Shown here piece by piece: positions 1-11,860 of a stretch of DNA of 64,000 nt (positions within the stretch are counted from its first letter, which is position 1; each line of letters opens with the position of its first letter). Origin of the DNA: Paragonimus westermani (Eukaryota > Platyhelminthes > Trematoda > Plagiorchiida > Troglotrematidae). Location of the stretch: NCBI GenBank assembly GCA_008508345.1, contig QNGE01001696.1, positions 1 to 64,000 of the forward strand, read 5' to 3'. The notes under the pieces were generated by a model. That model saw only the letters and a list, made by a program, of their open reading frames with translations. It was not told the origin of the DNA and ran no database searches. The translations under genes were made by a program, and so were the position numbers.

Positions 1-262
1 CTGTCCTGTTAACCCCAGTCGATAACCCCGCGATTAGGACTTTCGAGACGGGTCGAGATCATTGATCTTATTAAACCTGCATGGCTACTGAAAAGAGGGG
101 ATGTGCCAGGAGTTAAAATAAACCCCAACGTAGCGCGAATAATGAAAGTAAATTTGTCTAAATGTCCGGAACTAATCACTTTCATAATTTACTCTATCCG
201 CTAAACACATCTTCAGAAATGAACGCTTCGCAATTCTGTGCTTACGGATTAAAGTCTTCCAG

Positions 263-409
263 GTCAAACATCAATTTTATCTAATTACCCCCAAAGGCTT
301 TGATGAAAAGCTTAGCGTTGTGGAAGTGCAGCTGTTCTCAGAATCCAACTCAAGTATCCTAAGACCAGTTCAGCTTGATAAAAAGATTGGGAATAACACA
401 ACGTTTCGA
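263..409 (+). CDS. candidate internal exon (49 codons), unknown protein
   Basis: An open segment of exactly 49 codons lies between an acceptor (AAGTCTTCCAG, ending at 262) and a consensus donor (CGA|GTAAGT, GT at 410). It begins VKHQFYLITPKGFDEKL and ends DKKIGNNTTFR, with phase 0 at both ends. Composition is mixed and soluble, with no low complexity. I do not recognise the family. A 34-base stretch after the donor ends in another AG at 443, so a tiny intron of the kind flukes have is possible. The call rests only on splice-like signals and an open frame, so chance occurrence cannot be excluded. Confidence 0.33.
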
Positions 410-2009
410 GTAAGTTGTAATACTCTACGTTTAACCACCTCAGGTGACCTTCCTCAGGAGCGTCGTAATCGAAATTTTGCTCATTATTAGCATTCTGTTT
501 ATCAATAACATGTTAAACACGACGCCCAAACTGTTCAACTTCATTCATACTAAATTTGGTGCGGATATCTTACAACCAGTTCAGCTTATTTCAAATGTTA
601 CTATGATCAACAGAACGCGGTTGAAACGCATTAGCAATACACTGAAAAGTAAACCCTGATGAAATTTTAGGCGGCACGTCAATAGACAAAGGTTTGATAT
701 GTAGAGAAAAATATGTTTCAACAAACCGATAAAACTGAAGCCAGATACCAGAAATCCGACTTTCTGCCACTCGATAACATCCACACACAGGCATATACTG
801 ATGTACACGTCGTAACCACTGATTAGGTTTACGGTTAAATTTGGCGTTAACCTGACCTTTGAACAATGGTCAGTTAGGGGTCAGCATTGTTATTTTCTTA
901 GGAATGAATGAAATGTATAAGTGTGGAGATCGTTGAGTCCAGGTTGCCAGGACTTATTTTCTGAACATACACAATGCAGGTCATACGAAAGCTAGGTATC
1001 ACTGATCGGTTCACTCAATTACTTCTGACCCAGATGGCTGGTCACAAGGTTTTGGACCTGAAAGTGTGCATATATAATAGTCTTGTGATTAATAATTTGC
1101 AATAAGTATAAAACGTTTGGGTTCAATAAACTCACTGTATAGCAAATATATGTGATGAGTTTCCAAATATAACTGTTATCGGCACATTGACTTCAATTAT
1201 TATCAGCCGTGCGTGCCACGCCTAAAATAATTGTCAGTTTCCAGTTGGTACTGTTGACCACAAAGCCGTTGGCACTAAGAAACGATTGTACAAATGATGT
1301 CTAGCCCCTAAAAGCAACGAATGTAATTGTGTTCCGAACTGAAGCGGTCTTTCGGCAGTTTCTATTAGGAGCATTTCGCTCGGCTTACGTTGTTTTTTGA
1401 AAGCATTCATTGTTTCGGCCTTTCATCTTTCGTCTTGCTGTGTAATTTGTGGATGCGTTCTAAGGGCTGTCGTCATTTCCCGGTTCAGTGAAGCGTTTGA
1501 AGGACTTTCTCATTACAAAAGCACCACAAAGTTCGGTAAGATGTAAACCGAGATTCTCCCATTTCTGGACTTCTGTCCACCTGCATGAATGACCGAAAAT
1601 CAGCATGTCAATCAATTAGTGTGTACATTTCATCTGACTCGGCATCGTCAGTTTACAAATTAGTTAACTTAAATAAAGCCGCAAAACATTCTTCAACACA
1701 GCGGTTTTGATATTGATTGTCACAAAGATGAAAATTTTACAGGAGTCCCAAAGTGCAGCTAAAGCCATGACGCATGCACAAATTAGTTGTAAATTCCATT
1801 TCGTTTTTGCAGACAAAATGTGCAAAAGAATATGTTGTCCTGTGGACTTGTTTGGTGGACTGAACATTCCTCACTCATTATCGCAGATAGTGCACTCAAT
1901 GTTACGCAGTTAGCTCAACCCTACTCCATTCAGGTCTCGATTTTGTTCGAACTCACCATTTAACGTAAGCACTTTTTTGGATTCAACTCCTGTTTGTGTG
2001 TTTTCACAG

Positions 2010-2176
2010 CAAACACGGCAGATTTCTCACATCCAGGCGTCACACGAAAGTCCAGTTTGATTGATGCGGTGGCCGTTAAAACACCTGTGGAGGAGACAAC
2101 ATTTATGCTGTTATGTCGACTGAAGCTAGTGGAACCTCCCAGATTCGTTAAAATAGCCTATGTTGGTTCTTGTCCA
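2010..2176 (+). CDS. candidate internal exon (55 codons), unknown protein
   Basis: A strong acceptor (TGTTTGTGTGTTTTCACAG, ending at 2009) and a strong donor (CCA|GTAAGT, GT at 2177) bound 55 open codons. They read NTADFSHPGVTRKSSLI near the start and EPPRFVKIAYVGSCP at the end. The exon enters in phase 1 and leaves in phase 0. An upstream open segment ending at 1535 (TTC G|GTAAGA, acceptor AG at 1487-1488, so about 1489-1535, reading EAFEGLSHYKSTTKF) leaves one base and would join it in frame with a 474-base intron. The family is not recognised. This is one of the better exon candidates because both splice sites are close to consensus. Confidence 0.42.
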
Positions 2177-2179
2177 GTA

Positions 2180-2520
2180 AGTTTTTTACGGGTTTTTCGC
2201 CATCGCCCTGCCTTCTCATGCGGCCCATACACGTGACATGCCGTCTGGTCTACGTGACGCTCTCTGTCCCAGCTGGTACATGCGCGTCCACACATTCACC
2301 GGCCCGAAAGCTTTCTCCCACACCCGAACGCACGCACGTACGCAGTTACCATCCCCACACTCAACCAATTGGAACGCTCCAAGTGGATGTGATTCGGTGC
2401 GGTAGATACCCCAGCACGCATGAGACGGTTGGACCCGGATCGGAACGTAGACAGACACAACCGAATTGGGCGGTACACGGTCCAGGCGGTCGCCAATGCT
2501 TGAAGTCGGTCTCACAAATG
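2180..2520. other. GC-rich segment of unknown origin
   Basis: About 340 bases clearly richer in G and C, and in CpG, than the surroundings. They lie between the candidate exon ending at 2176 and the PLE pair starting near 2570. Long frames are open on both strands, as expected from GC-rich sequence alone, and none shows a recognisable domain. It may be the edge of another repeat. Confidence 0.4.
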
Positions 2521-2585
2521 AGGATCCAAACCATTACCGATCACCGGGATTTCACTATTAGTTGGTTTTTTAACTTCCACTTTTG

Positions 2586-3252
2586 TTCACCAATAGCGAT
2601 AGAAGACACATCGCGAGATGTTAACATTTCGTTTACTCTCTTCAGTCATGAACGTAAGACATTAGAATACATAGGACATGGGGTTGGTAACACAATAAAA
2701 ACATTCAACCATTGGGTTTACATGAAACAAAGACTGTCGTCAGTTCCATTGCAGACAAACTGCGTGAGTCAACCGTTTGTACACACACAGCTGGACGGTG
2801 AGTATTGATCAACATCGCCTCGGAGAAAGCGAGCAATCTGGGGTTCTTATTACGTAACAGAACTTGAAACGAGTTGGCTGGGTCAACAACGTGACCTGTT
2901 TCCATGATGTGCTTTGTGATGGATGAGGTCGGATTTCGTCTCAGTCGTTCTGTTGCCAATGTCCGTTGCGTCCTGGCGTGTATCAACCACTTAGGCATAT
3001 GTTCAGCCATTCTTTGTCGTAGGCATCGATTTGTTCTGCCGATATAGATGTCACCGCAATTGCAAGTGAACTGATAGATTACATGTGATACAGAACATTT
3101 CGGTAGGTCACGACTACGAATAGGCTGAGTGACACTCCTAGTTGTGAGTAGCAATCGTAATTCAGCCGCAGGGAATGTGCGAGTTAGAGCAGCCTGTAAT
3201 TTTTGACTTACGTCGGTTGTGATATGATCGCCTTTGAAATGTAGGTTGTTGA
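2586..3252 (-). mobile_element. Penelope-like element (family A), 5'-truncated, GIY-YIG endonuclease end
   Basis: One frame stays open on the minus strand from about 3250 to a stop near 2705 (roughly 180 codons). It starts in the linker after the reverse transcriptase (LHFKGD, then TRTFPAAELRLLLTTR) and continues into a GIY-YIG nuclease: VIYQFTCNCGDIYIGRT, then a conserved R, the EH pair, an HIMETGH block, and the catalytic-glutamate region SEAMLINTHRP. This order is diagnostic of the C-terminal half of PLE proteins, which cut target DNA for retrotransposition. The reverse transcriptase itself is missing, so the copy is dead although the endonuclease frame is intact. A 3' untranslated tail with a hammerhead-like motif follows to about 2586. 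Confidence 0.85.
2611..2651 (-). ncRNA. hammerhead-like motif in PLE-A 3' region (minus copy)
   Basis: Minus-strand counterpart of the motif at 3370-3410. The core CUGAAGA...GAAA, the stem III hairpin AUG-UUAA-CAU and the AUC cleavage triplet are all present. Stem I has one C-A mismatch where the plus copy pairs C-G. Stem II is reduced to a G-C closing pair. Probably inactive. Confidence 0.45.
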
Positions 3253-3458
3253 CTCACACAGATTGTCTGTAATGGAACTGACGACAGTCTTTGTTTCATG
3301 TAAACCCAATGGTTGAATGTTTTTATTGTGTTACCAACCCCATGTCCTACGTATTCTAATGTCTTACGTTCGTGACTGAAGAGAGTAAACGAAATGTTAA
3401 CATCTCGCGATGTATGTCTTCTATCGCTATTGGTGAACTGGATCAAGGGAACGCAGTG
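3250..3458 (+). mobile_element. Penelope-like element (family A), 3' end only
   Basis: Inverted partner of the minus-strand copy. It holds only the last few dozen coding bases and the 3' untranslated region, reading outward on the plus strand. It matches the reverse complement of 2586-2772 with few differences, so both copies are of similar age. It extends about 18 bases beyond the point where the minus copy stops. It carries the better of the two hammerhead-like motifs. Confidence 0.75.
3370..3410 (+). ncRNA. hammerhead-like motif in PLE-A 3' region (plus copy)
   Basis: Core CUGAAGA at 3376-3382 and GAA(A) from 3391 fit the hammerhead consensus CUGANGA/GAAA. Stem III is A94-U-G/C-A-U103 (3394-3396 with 3101-style numbering avoided: 3401-3403) closed by a UUAA loop. 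The predicted cleavage triplet is AUC, ending at 3404. Stem I pairs 3370-3375 (UCGUGA) with 3405-3410 (UCGCGA) in six pairs, one of them G-U. Stem II, 3383-3390, has only the G-C closing pair, which is the weak point. Hammerheads are known in PLE terminal repeats (established); activity here is doubtful. Confidence 0.5.
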
Positions 3459-3479
3459 TTTTAAATTCCACTTTTGTAC

Positions 3480-5870
3480 AAGCCGCGCAAGTTCGAAAAG
3501 AGTACATAGCTCATGGTTTCAATTCACTCGGCCGTGGCAGTACAGCATGCATTTTTCCATGACTTCGACTGTCAGAATTTTATGAATAACACCACTGATC
3601 TATCCGTCACCCAAAGTTTATTGTCTGATCAAAGTATAATTGCACGTGTCCATTTCACGAACTTACTGATTAAATTCAGCCTGACGGACAGTACGTTACC
3701 TGTCCAGAAATCGGCGACCTGCGTAGTGCTTACGGTCGATTTGTAGTTGCACTTCTAGATACAGACATTTAAACATGCCTTTTGTATAACGTTTGTAGAG
3801 TAATCACGAACATGTTTAATTTAACTTCACGATGATCAAAGTACAGCTCCAAATTTGTTTTGGACTTTTCACTGCTGACATGTTCGAATTAGATCGAAAT
3901 CTACTTTTTTAAGTTTGTTTTAAGCAGAAAGTTGAACTTTTTATCTGACTGCGAAAAATCGAATGTACACACTGATATTCCTAACAGATGACCACCCGGA
4001 AATTTCTGTCAAAGCATCTATTTAACAAGGTCCCCTATCTATGGTGCACATGCGCTAACTAGTATTCATTCAGCAATACCTCTTTCTGAATATAGTGAGG
4101 CAAATGAAGGCGTCACATCGATATACTAATTAATGAGTCTCGTTCCATATCCATAGCGCCATCAAACAATTTAATTTGTGGTGGTTCCCTATCGGTTAGT
4201 TCGATTAATTTGCGTGAGCTCACGTTATCCAAGAGAGCCTCATTACCATATCTAGAAAAATACAATCAAATTCTCTCCCTCTGCGTTCATGATTATAACT
4301 CCTTTGTTTGTACGCTCAATCGTTGTACGGCCTACCAACAGTCCCAATACTAATCTCACCTGCTTATTATACGTAGCACATTTCCGGTTGTTTTGCAGAG
4401 ATTTTGGCTCAGTCGCCTAATCACACTCTAACTTCAGTAATACAGTGTTATTACCAATATTACTAATTTTGTTTCCACTGTTACTAGTGTTGTGAATCCA
4501 GAAGGTGGACGACACAAAGGTTACTTTATTGGAGAAACCAACACACTACTTAAGCGTCTGAGCACGACTAGAAACGGAAACACTCATTTGCACACCATAC
4601 TCTTCCCCCCGCAAAGATTGTTCCAGTCGTAACAAAAGGCGTTCAGGTTCTCTTCGTTCCCTCGACGATCTGCGTACTGGCCCCGGTGCTGGTGACACAC
4701 ATGGTGTGCATCCTCTTCTGATCGGAGTGTCGTACCATTTACACAGCTGGCTTCCGTGCACTCGATGTTGACTTTTCTCATTATTTATCAAATACACTGG
4801 GCCACGACGTTCANGCCAAAATGTAACATGCAGGCCAGCCGACTCTACTTTGAATGCCCGTGACTTCGCGGATCAACCTTCGGGCAACGTGGACACACCA
4901 TGGGGCAGCGCTCTTCCGAAGTAGGGGTTCGAACAACATTTCTAAAAAGAGAAACAATTCGAACAAACATGAGCCGAAGGCCCAGTAAGCCATGCACACG
5001 ACTTACACAAACGTAAGCTAAAACGGCACCAACAACACAGCAGCACGCCCAGTCACACAACTCAAATTCAATTCGTGCGCGCTCCCTGGTTTCAGTTGCG
5101 CGTTACACTAGTTGTTATTTCGAACAAAACGAATTGAAATCGTCGGTCATGCCCACGTATTAGCCAAAACATTTAAACATGCTGCTTCATTAAAGTCAAC
5201 AGCATTTCGTTTAAACGGCAGATAAATTTCACAGGAGGCATACGGATCGATAACACATTAGTGCCATGTCCGTTTATCAGTGTACTATTTTAAGCGGTAT
5301 GCACAGCCGTTACGGATTAGAGAAAATTAGTGCAACACCGGATATGAGGCACACACCGTGTTTTGATAAAACTGCTCCCGAAAGTGAACAGATATGCATG
5401 TAAATTTGTTGGTCCGTGCAGTGAGAAAATTCTTTCCCTTTATTTACACTCTCTATTTTTCTCACCAGCCTGAAACTTGAGCCCAATACCTTACCCACAC
5501 CGTTTTTGTCCTATAGAACTAACTCGTCACTAATCGACTGCGGTCCGAGTGACCATTCTTGATCAGGCCTACCTGCGTAACGGTTTACCTTTGACCTTGT
5601 TAGTTCCGTTTAACACTCGTTGATTTCGTTGAAAGCTTCTATAGTCATGACCCACTGAGTCTGTTTTTGGCCATATGGAATTCAATCTTTGGACGCGGAT
5701 CATTGCAACGCACTGATAGGATTTCGGAAATTCATACAATATTGGGGATAGGAATTTTGTAATTCAAGTTTCACGCAGTGCCTTGCTAGCAGTTAGCTGG
5801 TCTCCAGCTCTCTAACCATTCCGTACATAATGCTTGGAACGAGATGCTGTTCTGACATGACTCTTGCTAG
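3480..5870. other. no supported feature
   Basis: AT-rich non-coding sequence. Position 4814 is an ambiguous base (N). Around 4500-4590 the plus strand reads GYFIGETNTLLKRLS, which resembles the GIY-YIG core of PLEs, but nothing around it supports the match. Confidence 0.4.
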
Positions 5871-5950
5871 CTTCATGTAGATCAATCGAAACAACGAGTT
5901 GACGAAATCAATGAGTTCTTTAAAAAGTTTCACTGCAATGCATTCAGATA
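5871..5950 (+). CDS. candidate internal exon (26 codons), unknown protein
   Basis: Acceptor TGACATGACTCTTGCTAG ends at 5870 and has a good branch-like element. Donor GTGAGT starts at 5951. The open segment reads LHVDQSKQRVDEINEFFKKF then HCNAFR, charged and helix-like, entering phase 0 and leaving two bases. The entry phase fits the exit phase of the candidate exon at 2010-2176. No family recognised. Confidence 0.3.
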
Positions 5951-8900
5951 GTGAGTACAGACCACCATTTCTTAATAATCAGCTGATTGGGCCTCACATC
6001 TTAGCAATTAACTTCACAAATAATTCGTTGGCTTGTACAATTTGATTTATTTGCATCGAATATCGGTTGGGTCGATAATGAAACGAAATGTAGAGGAAAC
6101 TTCATGAAAGTAAACCATATAATTTGTTTCGGCATTTTAAAGTCTCTGAAGCTGTTGAAGAGTTGTGAAAACAAGCTGACGCTTTACTACGCGGCGTATA
6201 AACAAAAAATTGATGACCGCCACAATATTCGCCGTAGTCATTACGTTCAAGACTCGGATTAATTTCTTCGGGATCAGCTTAGGTAAAAAAAGCCTACTGG
6301 AATGACCATAACACGTTGCGGCAATCAAGGGGGGGAATAATAAATCACGGTCAGCTAACTACTCAGACTAAAGCTAGTTGTCGAGTTTCTCATCAGTCCT
6401 GGCCATGTTAGCTCGTCTGAAATCCTACAAATCGAACAGTGACAGATAGTGGACACAGATAATTAAGTAGAAAAGAGGTTGTGTACATATTACTTGCAAG
6501 TGAAATCCATGAAACAGTCAAGGCTAACCTGAGCTGATTAAGCTCGATTCCTGTCTAAGAACGCAATTTATCGCGCACACATCCTAGCATATTGATTGAA
6601 ATTTTATGTAGCTTGAACTAATGTGCAGCGCTTCTTACTATCTATTTGAGCTGGCGTCAGTTCGAATTTTGTATCTGTTCTGTAGGTTGACTTCATTATA
6701 CGTATTTTCATAGAAGATACATTGGTTCTGCACATATGTCACAAAATTAAATAACATTTTCATTATAGCAATTCACATTATTCCAAGGCAAACATCACAA
6801 ACAGAAAAGTCATTTGTTTTAACACTGCAGAACCTACCCTAGTAGTGATTTAGTATACTATACTGATTTGTCTGTGACCAAGATATTGAGGAATACGACG
6901 TGCCTCATCATTCTAATTTTTACCGCACTATTGCTCGTCTTTTTGATTAGCATAAAACAGGTCGTACTTACGACCAGTTTTGATAGTTCTAGAAGAATAC
7001 TTTAGTTTAACATGAATTCACTCATCTTCAACGTAATCGCTGTCCTATTTGTAAAGTGTACAACAGTATAACGCGTCCGGCTGTATTAAATGACTAGCAG
7101 CATACCAGCTGTGGCAAATCTATACACGAGTGACCCATATGTTCGCTTGGTCCCGTATCGAGAGATACGACATATGGTAATATGAACCATATTTAAAGTA
7201 TCTGTCACCATTTTGATCACATATCTTACAGATTACCCGAAATGGAATTATGACCTATTGTTTTCACAACATCTATGGCGACCTAAAGGGACGCTAACCG
7301 CAGTTGTCACTCTAAGGCAGACAACGAGTGATCGCTGTTTGGTAAATGTGAATGTTAGGATCGTTAGAGTTTTACTGCCTAATACTGTCTGTAGGAATGG
7401 CATTATTCCTTCAAAATTTGATCATGCAAAAGAAAATTCCCGTAAATGAGTGTGCGTGACAAAAATTTTCATTACTCTCAGTAGGTAGGTGCATGAAAGG
7501 TAAATTAAAAAAGCGGACGAATTTCCTTTTGCATTACTTTAAAAACCACTTATCCAAAAGATCGGTCAACTAAGCAATCAGCCTCTGTATTTTCTATTCC
7601 AACAGTTTACCAGTGACTTTTTTGTTTCGATTTTCCGAAACGCAATTTGAATCAAACGGAAACACAATTTTCACAACAATGGTTTTGAAGATTTGGGAAT
7701 TTGAAGAGATGTTTTAACAGAACATATGGATCGCCACAGAATTCAGTAAAGCGAACTTTCCAAGGACACATAGGTTCAGAGATGGCTGTCCCAATAAACC
7801 CATCCTGATCTACCTAGGCGGAACTGGGAGTACTCGAGGAAACGCGAATGTGAATCAGGAGAGCTACACCACGGGACTTTTGGTGTTTTGCACCACCACC
7901 CCTAGCTGTAAAATTCTAAACCAGCCAGTTTATCTGTGAAAAACCAGTACCGGCCTAAATCGTCTTTATCCAGTCAGACCGTTATTTTGCCTCTTATGCT
8001 TCATTCTTAGGCTGCTTCCCTATTCAATAGTATCGTACCCCTTGGATAGGCGGAAACTAAAGGGCAGGTCTCAACGTTGGGAAGACCAGGATTTACAGAT
8101 GACTTTTGGAAACATGTATGTACGCGGAAAGTGTTATTAGTGAGACCATGAGTGTTCCATTGCCAAGTCTGTGGATCCACGCTTACGTTCACTGCTTTAC
8201 ATTTTCATATAGCCTACAGTGGATGTTCAACAACAAACAACCCTCTGCTTCTAAGCGTCTTTCCGGTTACAGCAAACATAAAACATCTGCAGGGTTGATG
8301 TCCATATTGACGGCTTTTATAGACGGAATGTTGTACTCACTTATCGGTCTTCATCCACTGGTTTATGAACCATGTGCTGTCTAACAAACAGCTGTGTGAC
8401 TGCCTGCTCAGTATATGTGAACATTTACCGTTAACCGTTCTTGCAGTAATTTACATTCAGCGAGCACCTTACGTGTAAATTTGATGCCATCAGTTTCTTC
8501 ATTTATAATCCAACGTCGACCGTATCCGTTCTGAATCCTATAGACTTGTATTATGGGCACTCTGTCCTCAGACTGTGTGGGTAGACTGACTTACGTTAGG
8601 GAGGTGTACAAATATACTGTTCGCCAAAACACAATGCAACGAATCACCAAACGTTGTCGCAAAAGTGTGCCGGAATTCTTTAATTTATCGTGGCAGTGAA
8701 TATTACATTTCCCGGACTCTATCTGAGCAACACTAATGAGCTTGCTGGATTGGTAGCTTGATGCTAGTTGGATTAGCTATAGGGAAGTAAAATGGAACTT
8801 TCAATGGTTTAGTCGCACAATGACAATGTAGTGATTTTAATTCATAACCGAACATCGTATGTCACTGTTGTTTTACTGTACCAGTAATTACGTAGTACAG

Positions 8901-10124
8901 ATACTGATTGTATTTTAATTTCGTCAGCTAGCGCGCTACGTTATTACTACTGCGTAGAAACTGGTGTCGGATTCTGACTAAAAACATGAAATCTCGGGTG
9001 AATATTAAAACTAAATCGGTATTCTCACCAGACCGTCTTGTTCTGCTTAAATATAGAACGTATCACAGAAAACGAAAGTGGCCGTTCTTCTGGAGGCAAA
9101 ATCCTATGTTCCTGGAACAAATGCACGATTAACCAGACATTATTTAACAGATATCTGACATTCGTGTAAAATCATTGTCAACGGAAAATCATTCATGAAT
9201 AAAAATGACCAATCAACTACTGGCCTGACTGACCTTTTGTCGCATGCACATGATTCAGGCCTTTGCCGGGAGTGAAAGTACATTGAATCTCACGGAAACT
9301 GCTTCGCCTGTACGTTGTGGTTACCAGCAGATGTCCTGTAAGGATTAGTGTAGATGTACAGGTTAACATCAGATACAGGCTCAAACTATAAATCAGAGAT
9401 TCAGTATACAGTTCGTCTACTAAGTAGGCAGATATGCGAACAGAATCCCGATTCACAGTGCTACCCAGTGAATGTCAAAACTACGGTAGTTTCGATGATT
9501 TAGGAAACATATCCTAAAGGATTGATGGAGTTTATAAGAAATTTACAGAACAGAGGAATATGATAATGCATACCAACATTTGCGTCCATGTTGAACGATT
9601 CAGGAAGATAAAACAAATGAGAATGTTGCTTCAGTTTCAGAAGGGTCGGCAACATAAAGACTGTACAGGAGAAGACCTAAGGACTATGAGTGGAAAAACT
9701 AACCGTTGTTTATCAAGCAAAAATTCGTTCTGCAAAAGGCTACATAACCCGGCTGGCTCGCATCAGAAATAGAAATTAGATAGGATCCTAATTCTACCAT
9801 GAACATTCTGATCATGTTATCATAACACTAGGTTTGATATCTCGAAGATGTGTGCATCAAGCCTGTACTTGTGTGCAACTACGGGTGACACAGTTACGAC
9901 ACACTCTGGGTATACCCGAACGTAAACCGAGCAAAAGAGCTGATGTGATCAATTTACTGTGGTATTTCGAGAATGGATGCTTTCTGTACGGAGTGTTGGG
10001 GCTGGTAGAGAATTCTATACAGTGAAATCAAATATCCTCTGACATGGTAATGGTGCACTGAGAACTGCTTCATTTTACGTAACGTGTCTGGGTATTACTG
10101 GTAAGTAATCTGGGATTTGGTTAA
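5951..10124. other. no supported feature
   Basis: AT-rich sequence with only short, non-protein-like frames on either strand. I see no repeat shared with other parts of the window here. Confidence 0.4.
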
Positions 10125-10310
10125 AGTTAATTTGAAAATTACTCACAAATGATCGCAGCTTATGCACTGAGGTAGACCTTCCTAGCCAGCCTCTTTTGAA
10201 AAGAGGTGATAGACTCGAGTTTCGCTCTGCTTAACGCTTGCCAGTGGTGTATATCCTTGCCACGGTCGGGGTTAAAATTTTGACTACCCTGCGCCATCGA
10301 CCTGGATATT
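10125..10310 (-). repeat. SINE-S, degraded copy
   Basis: Minus-strand copy of the tRNA-derived SINE best seen at 34853-35075 and 49995-50202. Shared blocks are GCTGCGATCATTTGTGAG at the 3' end, GAGCGAAACTCGAGTC in the ribozyme part, and CGTGGCAAGGATAT after box B. The hammerhead region (about 10206-10250) retains CGAAAC and stem III, but CUGAUGA has become CUGGCAA, so the ribozyme is dead. Confidence 0.75.
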
Positions 10311-11314
10311 GTAGAGAACGTAATGCCCTGTCACCCTTTTATAGCTCTGCACTGAATTTTCGTAGGCTTGAACCTCAAAAGTCGCCAACTGTAGCCGCCG
10401 CTAGTAAGTCTACTTGCAACATATTCATTATTAAGACCAATAGGTTAAAATACTTTCCACAGTTTGCTCGTAATAAGCGTTAGTTAACCCCATTGAAGGA
10501 ATGGCATTCAACCTTTCACTAACTAAGCATTTTGGTTTCACACAGTTGGTAAGTTTTTTGTGTGTTATCTATTCAAGTACCGGACATGAAAAAAATGGGC
10601 TGAAATTTTGCTCGATGAAACGAGCACTGGTGAACACCTTGGTGAGTTCATATCAAATATTCACTAGTAATGCTGGCTGTATTCACAACTTTCTCAGTTA
10701 AAGAAAGATTACAGTTGCTGATCTGTTGCTTTACACATAAGAACTTAATTCCAATTGTCACTGTTCATCACCTCATAAAAAATGACCGAGTTTCTTGCAA
10801 GTGGCTGTTTCTCGTTTAGCTATGGACAGCTACAGACTAAGAATGATGAGAAGGGATATTTCTGAGAATGACTGAAACACGAAGTGCACAGGTTAAAGAT
10901 GGTGATAACATCAATGATTTTTATGTATGTTTAGGGACTTGCCATTGATACCTGTTTCTTTGAACGTTCATACGATGTCTTTTCGGTCCGTTCGAATCTT
11001 TTCGTTTCTCACGAAGAGAAGCTTTGCGATGCATTACGTTTTCTAGACACTTTGTACACTGGACAACAGTTTAGTTTGTTACAACGCCACCGCATCACAG
11101 GGCAGCTCGGAGTGGTCAGCTTTAGTCATTTTTAATGACTAGGTGAATGGGTGACCTGGTGCAAATGTCGTTTCACAGTGCCCGGCAGAATTGCACAGAG
11201 TGACTTAAACGTGAGGTGGGAATGTGAAAAAATATTCACTTACTAATAACCGTTTTGTGAGGTTTTGTTGCATTTACTGCAAAAAGGGATTCAACGTGTG
11301 TTGCTGTAGGTCTC

Positions 11315-11860
11315 TTTGGACTTGCATTTCAAAGGCGACCAAGTCTTAACTGACGTGAGTGGGAATGTGTAATCTGTCCTCTTTTGTACATGTCGTTGCG
11401 ACTGAATTTCGGCTGCCAGTTACATCTAGGAGTACAGCTGGTGTTGTCTGTAATCGTAGCCAACTTAATCAATTTGCAGCTGACGCAATGGCTCGGTTCA
11501 TCTACGGTCATATCAGTGCATTCATGGATGAATAGTTGAAATATAAGATGACTGAACATAAGTCCGATTGAATGGTACGTGTGGTGGCAACAGATCAGAT
11601 GTGAGTGCATGACCAAAATCGAAAAATGTAAGCTTTCTGGAGTGTAACGATAAAAAGTGCTTGAATATTGTCTAGGTTTGCATCAGCAGTTGACTCATTC
11701 ATTTTGCCTGCCTTGAAACCACTACTAACCTCATCCTTATCCTAAAACCCAGTCATCATAGTTCCCTTCGTCGTCGATACCTGTACGTTTTGTACAATCC
11801 AACCGAAATGTTAACAGCTCGCGATGTGTACATTCTTGTGATACTGGTGAACAATTTTCT
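11315..11860 (+). pseudogene. Penelope-like element (family A), decayed copy
   Basis: DNA-level match to the copy at 2586-3252. GCATTTCAAAGGCGACCA at 11324 aligns with the linker that encodes LHFKGD, followed by the blocks aligning to TFPAAELRLLL and TTRS. The frame is broken by several stops and indels. At 11790-11850 the 3' tail follows in the same orientation (CGAAATGTTAACAGCTCGCGATGTG), including the 3' half of the hammerhead-like motif; its CUGANGA half is lost. The endonuclease core between these points is barely recognisable. Confidence 0.65.

Larger units (their letters stand above)
2568..3476. repeat. PLE head-to-head composite with flanking 18-bp direct repeats
   Basis: Two 5'-truncated copies of one Penelope-like element meet head to head near 3245-3252, so both 3' ends point outward. 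Inverted arms run about 2586-2772 and 3252-3438. Outside them lie direct repeats TTTTAACTTCCACTTTTG (2568-2585) and TTTTAAATTCCACTTTTG (3459-3476), 17 of 18 bases identical. These look like a target-site duplication around the whole composite, suggesting the pair inserted as one unit. Inverted or partly duplicated copies are a known outcome of PLE insertion; the single-event reading is inference. Confidence 0.65.

Noticed and set aside
444..659. Segment resembling the candidate exon at 263-409 (shared ILxPVQL and CCAGTTCAGCTT), as a possible duplicated exon
   Set aside because: Similarity is limited to about 22 bases with several mismatches and there is no donor at the matching position; probably chance.
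2170..2808. Longest plus-strand open frame in the window (212 codons)
   Set aside because: It runs through the GC-rich segment and then antisense through the PLE-A 3' tail. It has no domain and is an artefact of GC content plus repeat sequence.
4814..4814. Ambiguous base as a possible contig join
   Set aside because: A single N with continuous sequence on both sides is more likely a consensus ambiguity; no evidence of misassembly.
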